This document shows, piece after piece, positions 57,491 through 64,000 of a stretch of 64,000 nt of DNA. Position numbers and translations under genes: made by a program. Each line of letters opens with the position of its first letter. Within the stretch, counting starts at the first letter, position 1. The stretch covers positions 3,586,501 through 3,650,500 of the forward strand of contig JAPNXP010000001.1 in NCBI GenBank assembly GCA_028753945.1, written 5' to 3'. A model generated the notes under the pieces. That model was not told where the DNA came from. It ran no database searches and saw nothing but the letters and a program-made list of their open reading frames with translations. The stretch is from Hexactinellida sp. DTS-2022. Lineage: Eukaryota; Porifera; Hexactinellida.

Positions 57491-60149
57491 TAGTTGATTT
57501 ATAAACTGATCTATAGATGCCCCTGATCCACTTTTTTTTAATTCCGGCGGGATCTCAAAAATGGTTAAATTTTGATAATTTCTGCACTGGATCGAGTGGC
57601 TCGATATTATTACTAATAGTTTAATAATACTATTATATCTGAAAGTTTTACATGCTTGCGTTAAGTACTTTTGGCATAAATCCTCTCAAAATGTCAAAAT
57701 ATTCTGTTGTGAGTCTTTGAAGGTCAAAGTTTTTAAGAAATATTTTATCTAATACCAATTAATCGATCGTTTATTCTATACTTTTTCGAATTTTCCTCTC
57801 ATTTATCCTCATATAATACTCGACCTGTATTTTACAGATTCTATTTAAAATAATGTGTCGGTTTCCGCTTAAGTTCGAACTCTTTGTTGGATGTCGCATT
57901 GTTTGGGACAACGTTTCAAGGAAAAGTATGGAATATTAATGTTTCAATTGAAATGTCAGTTTAGGGTTGGTTGAAGGTACATTTTGGTTAAATGTACTAT
58001 CTGAAAAGATTCAAGTATACGATTTTGTCAGTTTAATTGATTAACAAAAAAGCAAATAAAAAATTATCATCAGGGACACGAACCCCATTGTACCAGTTCC
58101 GACATGCTTCCCACTGCAGTTTTTATTTGTTTAGGAATTAAAATAAATGTATATATCTATATACGTATGCACTATATTAGGGAAGGGACAGATGCAATTA
58201 CTTATTGTTTAAAAGCGGATTCGGAAACGGATGCGGACTTTTCATCTTCCCGCGGATTTTCGGATGCGGAGCTCAAACTTAAATGGCTTTCTTAATTACA
58301 ATAGTACTCTGTAGTTTACTTTAGTGCAGCGACTCCCAAACTTTTAACCGTGGAGCCCTATAGTTAAATTAATTTGAGTCCGATCATGAGATGAACTGTC
58401 CAAACTAAATTCTAATTTTGGAGTTAATAATATAACAAAAATTCTCAAAATAGCAATATATTTATCCTGAAGTAGATACTCGGATTTAGCATTTTCTAAA
58501 ACCTAAGATTACTAAGTTGTTTTTCTACTTGATATCAATATTAAGAGTTCATTATGGTGATTACACAACAATTAGATAGTAATATGTAATAAATTAACTG
58601 CTTATCTTATTTCATATTCTAATAGTGTGAGATTAAATTGTGAAAACATATGTATTTCTCCTAATTTGCCCAATGTGTTGATTGTATGCAGTTTGGCAGA
58701 GTTCAAACAAAATCAAACAAAATTAAAAATTACAATTCTCAGCTGGCTGCTCGTGGCGATTCACGCAAGGCAAAGAAATTTCCTCACCATTAGAACTTAT
58801 TAGTTATTACTTAATACTTACTCATGTCAATATATGCACTATGATATCCTTATTCTTTGGAAATTATTTAGAATGTACCCTTATTCTCAATAATTTTTAT
58901 TATGAAATATATTGAAAAGCCTTCACGCTCATCCATTGTTATTTAATGGTCGATCCTTTTACTTTAGTCATTTATGATAGTACCTAATTTGTAGAAAACA
59001 AGACTCGATCCAATAACGACAATTCATCAATTTAGATTCCTAAAATCCAAAAAGCCGCCGGAAATCGTATATAGCAACCTGACCAAGTTTTTTATTAATA
59101 GAACGATCGCGTGCACTTAAATCTTGGCCGTGTGATTCCATTTTGATATGCTAGGTCAAACCTTGATGAACGATTGTGACTTATCTAATCATATGAATCA
59201 CTGCATAATACAGAACAAATATATATTCTTAATTGGAGCATAGTATACAAAGTTTGGCTGACTAATGAGCTGGAAGGCACACTTCGATTGGTATATGTAG
59301 CAACCTCAGTTAATTTAATAATTATATTCTTAGATATGCCTAAAAATTCCCCGAATAATATGATATCGAACCTGTTAAAGTACTCATAAATTTCTGTAAT
59401 TATTCCCTAAGTAATGGTTGCCGGTTGTAGATGTTCTTCCTATGTAATTCGCTCTTGAATTATGTTAAACATCTCAATCATCTCATGCTACTTAAAATTT
59501 ACAGCACCACATGCTTTTGCCAATCATCAATTATAACGTAAAGTCAGCTTTATTGACAGCGTTAATGCACTTTGCAAAATTGATGATGAAGGATGCATTG
59601 GTAATATTATAGCTATCAAAGAGACAGTACCTATATTTATAAAGCTTTAACAATTATCAAGTTATCACCTGGTATTATATCTGATAGGATTCTTAATTAA
59701 ATATAATTCCAGTTAAGATGTTTAAAGTCGGGCAATCACCAGTGCATTATTTCCGCTTTCAAAAAGCTGATAACAAATCTCTCAGCGGCAAAACTATTGC
59801 ATGAATACTCATTTGTAATATCAAATAAGATAGTAATAGTTTTTCATACCGTTTACCTCATAAGGAATATATGGTAAATAATTTACTCATTAAACGTTTA
59901 TTTACTAACCTTAAATTCAGTTATCTCTCTTTGTGAGAGCGTCCCAGAGCTCAAGTATTTTGGTCTCGCCTCCCCAAAGTGAATGATTATGATTTCGAAT
60001 TGAACTGTCACTGCAAGATCTCAAGCGAACTATTAAGCATTCCAAACCGGGTTTAACAAACAATCAGTTCCTATAGCAATAGCCATTTTAATTCTAACTC
60101 AACTTCAATGTACCAATTTATAAAGAGATAATATTGTGTAATATTCCAA
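57491..60149 (+). other. downstream intron of the ERM-family gene, no gene seen
   Basis: AT-rich. Near 58210-58270 there is a small GCGGATTTTCGGATGCGG-type repeat patch. No coiled-coil ERM exon was found. Confidence 0.5.
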
Positions 60150-63100
60150 CTTTTACTGTGCCGACTAAACTATAGTATAGTGGCCCAGTATTGAAATCAC
60201 TGCCTTTATTACTGTGCCGACTATACTATAGTATAGTGGCCCAGTTCTAATCTTAATGCCTTTAATATTATTATTATTACTGTGCCGACTATACTTTAGT
60301 ATAGTGGCCCAGTATTGGAATCACTGCCTTTATTATTCTTTTTACTGTGCCGACTATACTATAGTATAGTGGCCCAGTATTGGAATCACTGCCTTTATTA
60401 TTTTTATTTTTATTTATATTTCTCCATAGCAGGTGCCCTGGCCACACCTGTATACATTGAGGGCTGAAACTTGGCATGTAGTTGCGGAGGGACCGTCTAA
60501 TTTGCACCTGGGGTTACGAAATTTTATTAAGAAATTTTTGACAAATCTTTAACACCTTTCAAAATTTGTCTGGTCCATAACTCAAAATATGCTTTAATAA
60601 ACCACAAAATTTTATTTCATATTTAGATTCATCTTAAAATTCTGCGTCTGATGGGAGAAGAAAATTTGTTAAAATTGGTTTAATTTCTGCCATAAATGGG
60701 AGTTAAATTCCTTTGTTTACTCAACACTTCAATTTCAATAAAACTGTGAAATCTAATTCCATTGTTTCAACTTGTAATAATTATATTGATTTAACTTGTT
60801 AAATCTTTCACTATTGTTTCAACTTGCGATAATTAAATTGATTCAACTTATAAATTCCAGCTGGCTTCTATTTAATTGTAGTATTACTATACAATGGATT
60901 AAATAAAATATAATAATATAAGGAATTTGTTGACTGAAGTAAAATCACCGTGGATAACATTGCTAAAATAAATAACTAATAATAGAATTTATTATCAATA
61001 CATAATGAATGAATGGCATTAAACTCTAGATGGTTTGTGATAGAAACAAACTTCAAATTTATCAATCGTTCCTTGTGGCTCGGATCAATTTACAAATGGA
61101 TCATGACACCTTGAGCCGTTGATGACATGGCGAAAAAAATCCAAAATTGAAGCCTGTGCGACAGCATGTTCCTTTGGAGGCACTATCAATAAACCACCAC
61201 CAAAATATAGTGCCACCAAAGGAACAAGCGTCGACACAGGCTGCAATTTTGGATTTATATTATTTTCCTTCCGTATCTTGTCCACAGAACAGAGTTTTAT
61301 TAACTAAGAGCCCAAATTTTCAGGATATGTGTCTCTTGGGTTACAGATGTGCATCTGGGGTCACGATATTTTATCACATTTTTTTGGGCACATTTTTGCA
61401 CCTGTTTAATATTATAAAAAGAACAATAAATAGTGCGCGAATATTTAATTTATATGCATTCGAAAGAGAATTAAATTCTACACCTTTACACAGTGCACGA
61501 ATTTTTAAATTGGGTTTCGTTTGTGCCACAATTGAGTTGCAAATTCCCCATGTTTACTAACACTTCAGTTCAAATGAAAGTGTTAATTATAATTCTATTG
61601 TTTCGACTTGTAATAATTATATTGATTCAACTTGTGAGATCGAGTAGGCTTCTATTTTCTAATGAAAACTAAGATTTTACATTCCTTAACAACGACAGAT
61701 TATGAGATTATATTTACTTGCAGGAATACTGTTGCCCTATAAATATACTGACGTAATTAATTATAATTAATTCAGTCAGTATATTACTTATTTAGATGCT
61801 TCCAATTTGTTTATTAGGGGTTATCGAGTGTGCGGAATTGAAATTTGATAGCCAAATTAATTAATTAATTATTTAAGACAAAATAATTAAACTTAATAAA
61901 TTTAAGTTGAAATTGAAATTGGTGTTATATTATACTACAATTAAATAGAAGCCAGCTGGAATTTATAAGTTGAATCAATATTATTATCGCAAGTTGAAAC
62001 AATAGGGTAAGATTTAACAAGTTAAATCAATATAATTATTACAAGTTGAAACAATGGAATTAGATTTCACAGTTTTATTGAAATTGAAGTGTTGAGTAAA
62101 CAGAGGAATTTCAACCCCCATTTATGGCAGAAATTAAACCCTTTATTGAAAAGTTTCCTCTGTCATCAGACGCAGAATTTTATGGTGAATCCAAATGTGA
62201 AATAAAATTTGGGGGTTTAGTAAAACTTTTTTTTAGTTACGGACCAGACAAATTTTGAAAGGTGTCAAAAATGTGCGAAAAATTTGTTAATCAAAAATCG
62301 TAACCCCAGGTGCTAATTAGACGTCGACTCCGAACCTACATGCCAAGTTTCAGCCATCAATGTATACAGGTGTGGCCAAGGCACCTGCTACGGAGAAAAA
62401 TAAATAAAAAGAAAAATAATAATAATGAAAATCCAAAATTGCAGCCTGTGCCGACGCATGTTCCTTTGGTGGCACTACATTTTGCTGGTGGTTTATTGAT
62501 AGTGCCTCCAAAGGAACATGCTGTCGGCACAGGCTGCAATTTTGGATTTTTTTCGCCATGTCATCATCACTATTAAGGTGTTAGATTATTTCAGAAAGGT
62601 GGTCAGAAGGCAACGACCCTTAGAGTGGTGGAAGTTTCCATTTTGCTCTCTTCATTTTAGAGATATTCAAGTTTTAGCATGAATTTAATAGGTGATGAAT
62701 CAGCATTTTTTAAGTGCGTGTTGGGTGATTACCCAACACCAACCAACCCATTCAAAATATAGAATTCACGAAATTGTAAAACCCATTTTTTTGACGTTGT
62801 CATTATCACCTCAAGGTGTCAAGACCCATTTGTAGAGGTGTTATGTGGCATAAGGATCAATTAATAAATTGGAAGTTTGTTTCTATCTCGTATCATCTCT
62901 GAGATTTATGATATTTAATTAATTAGTATAAATAATTATTAATATTATATATATTACTATACAATGGATTAAATAAAATAATATAATATAATGAATTTGT
63001 TGACTTAACTCACTCACCGTGGATAACATTGCTAAAATAAATAACTAATAATATAATTTATTATCAATACATAATGAATGAATGGCATGTAACTCAAGAT

Positions 63101-63352
63101 GGTTTATGATAGAAACAAACTTCAAATTTATCTACCGTTCCTTGTGACAACGACTAATTAACAAATGTTTCTTGTCACCTTTAGGCGTTGATGACTTGGC
63201 GGAAAAAAATCCAAAATTGTAGCCTGTGCCGACAGCATGTTCCTTTGGAGGCACTATCAATAAACAACCAACAAAATATAGTGCCTCCAAAGGTACATGC
63301 GTCGGCACAGGCTGCAATTTTGGATTTTTATTACTGTGTCGACTATACTATA
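60150..63352 (-). mobile_element. repeat family D, right cluster
   Basis: It starts with four tandem palindromes of the ACTATACTATAGTATAGT type (60156-60374), each followed by GGCCCAGT and a spacer. It then holds inverted copies of 54590-55930, and hairpins at 61133-61257, 62427-62552 and 63203-63329. Part of it (61920-62430) is a direct copy of 55370-55900, so the cluster contains both orientations. It is non-coding. Confidence 0.75.
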
Positions 63353-64000
63353 AAATGATTTATAACTAATCAATGCATAATGGCCAATCAACCTACCTTG
63401 ATTTATAATGCAATCAATTTTCATAATGGTGAAAACATTTGCCGATATCTTTGTGGGATGAATGAATTCTTTACAACTTGAAAGCAATTGTAACCTTTTT
63501 TAATAGAGAACTTTAATTAGTTAATCACTATTTACAATGGTACTAACGACTTTAATCCGCACTGTTTCTAAAAGGTTTCTAAGTCGTTTCCTTGTTAATT
63601 TTACAAAGGTTAGCGATCAGAATCAATTATTTTCTACCAAGTGCTGCTCAATATGTTATATTTTCCGAAGTACTACTCAATCCAAAAGACAATGCTAATT
63701 AGAATTTTTTTAGACTTTTCATCCATTCTAGCCGTCTTTGACCAGCTTGCATTATTAAATAAACTAAGATGTTGTATTGAGGATATATTTATCGTTCTCC
63801 TTTAAACACTCCAAACTCATTATTGTTATGATATGATGCTTACAAGTCCATTATAAATCCTTTAGATAGTGCATTAAGTATATTGGCGACTCCAGAATTT
63901 TCAGTCAGGGTGGCTCTGGAGGCGCCAGGGGAATTTATGGTCTGCACACTTAATTATATTTTGTAATTAACGGATATATATAATATATATATATATGATA
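63353..64000. other. non-coding, end of window
   Basis: No gene seen. The last 30 bases are a TA-type microsatellite. Confidence 0.5.

Noticed and set aside
61085-61560. overlapping ORFs in both strands near the family D hairpins
   Set aside because: They are translations of the palindromic stems, repeated in every hairpin copy and in both orientations.
1-64000. CRISPR array, tRNA or rRNA genes
   Set aside because: Tandem repeats here have irregular spacers typical of satellites and transposon ends. No tRNA or rRNA signature was seen by eye; a tRNAscan run would be decisive for tRNAs.

Overview
This is an AT-rich stretch of an animal (metazoan) nuclear genome, almost certainly an invertebrate. 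The reasons are spliced genes with a very long intron, an ezrin/radixin/moesin-merlin (ERM) family gene, a CR1/L2-like LINE, a Helitron with a RepHel-OTU protein, and many MULE, P-element, hAT, TTAA-type and Tc/mariner/pogo relics. I cannot place it to a phylum. I see no bacterial operons, CRISPR arrays, rRNA or tRNA genes.

Host genes are sparse. The main one is an ERM-family gene on the + strand. One coding exon (39700-40014) carries the start and the FERM F1 lobe. The next (56470-57105) carries the F2 and F3 lobes. Both splice junctions are phase 0. They are separated by a 16.5-kb intron, and the gene runs off the window. Other possible host pieces are a ricin-type beta-trefoil exon (20251-20624, +) and a short hydrophobic ORF (8828-9028, +).

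The rest is mobile DNA, often nested. Left part: a FLYWCH fragment, an inverted-repeat element, a Tc/mariner-like element split by a 5'-truncated LINE (4942-7991), and a decayed P-element with its ends (11631-13873). Middle: a second copy of the inverted-repeat element carrying a foldback insertion (17819-19007), and a Helitron with a 1615-codon RepHel-OTU frame and a small spliced lysine-rich gene (about 21.5-28.15 kb). After these come a long-TIR element with a TTAA-flanked element inside it (28781-31750), a frameshifted copy of a multi-copy metazoan gene family (32.4-35.7 kb), and a MULE relic with a C-terminal RING finger (36.1-37.1 kb).

The ERM intron holds the deepest nest. A transposase-like gene with a C-terminal OTU protease domain (47.8-41.8 kb, -) is cut in its coding sequence by a 3.2-kb MULE with a 10-bp target duplication (43812-46995). 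That MULE in turn contains a 1-kb non-autonomous Helitron-like element (45815-46811). The intron also holds two hAT-type MITEs, an element filled with a TGAACGAAC-type satellite, and a hAT transposase relic. The second ERM exon is flanked by long inverted copies of one repeat family (53.7-55.9 and 60.15-63.35 kb).

The most unusual theme is that three unrelated transposons in one window carry ubiquitin-system modules: OTU domains on a RepHel and on a DDE-like transposase, and an MDM2-like RING on a MULE.
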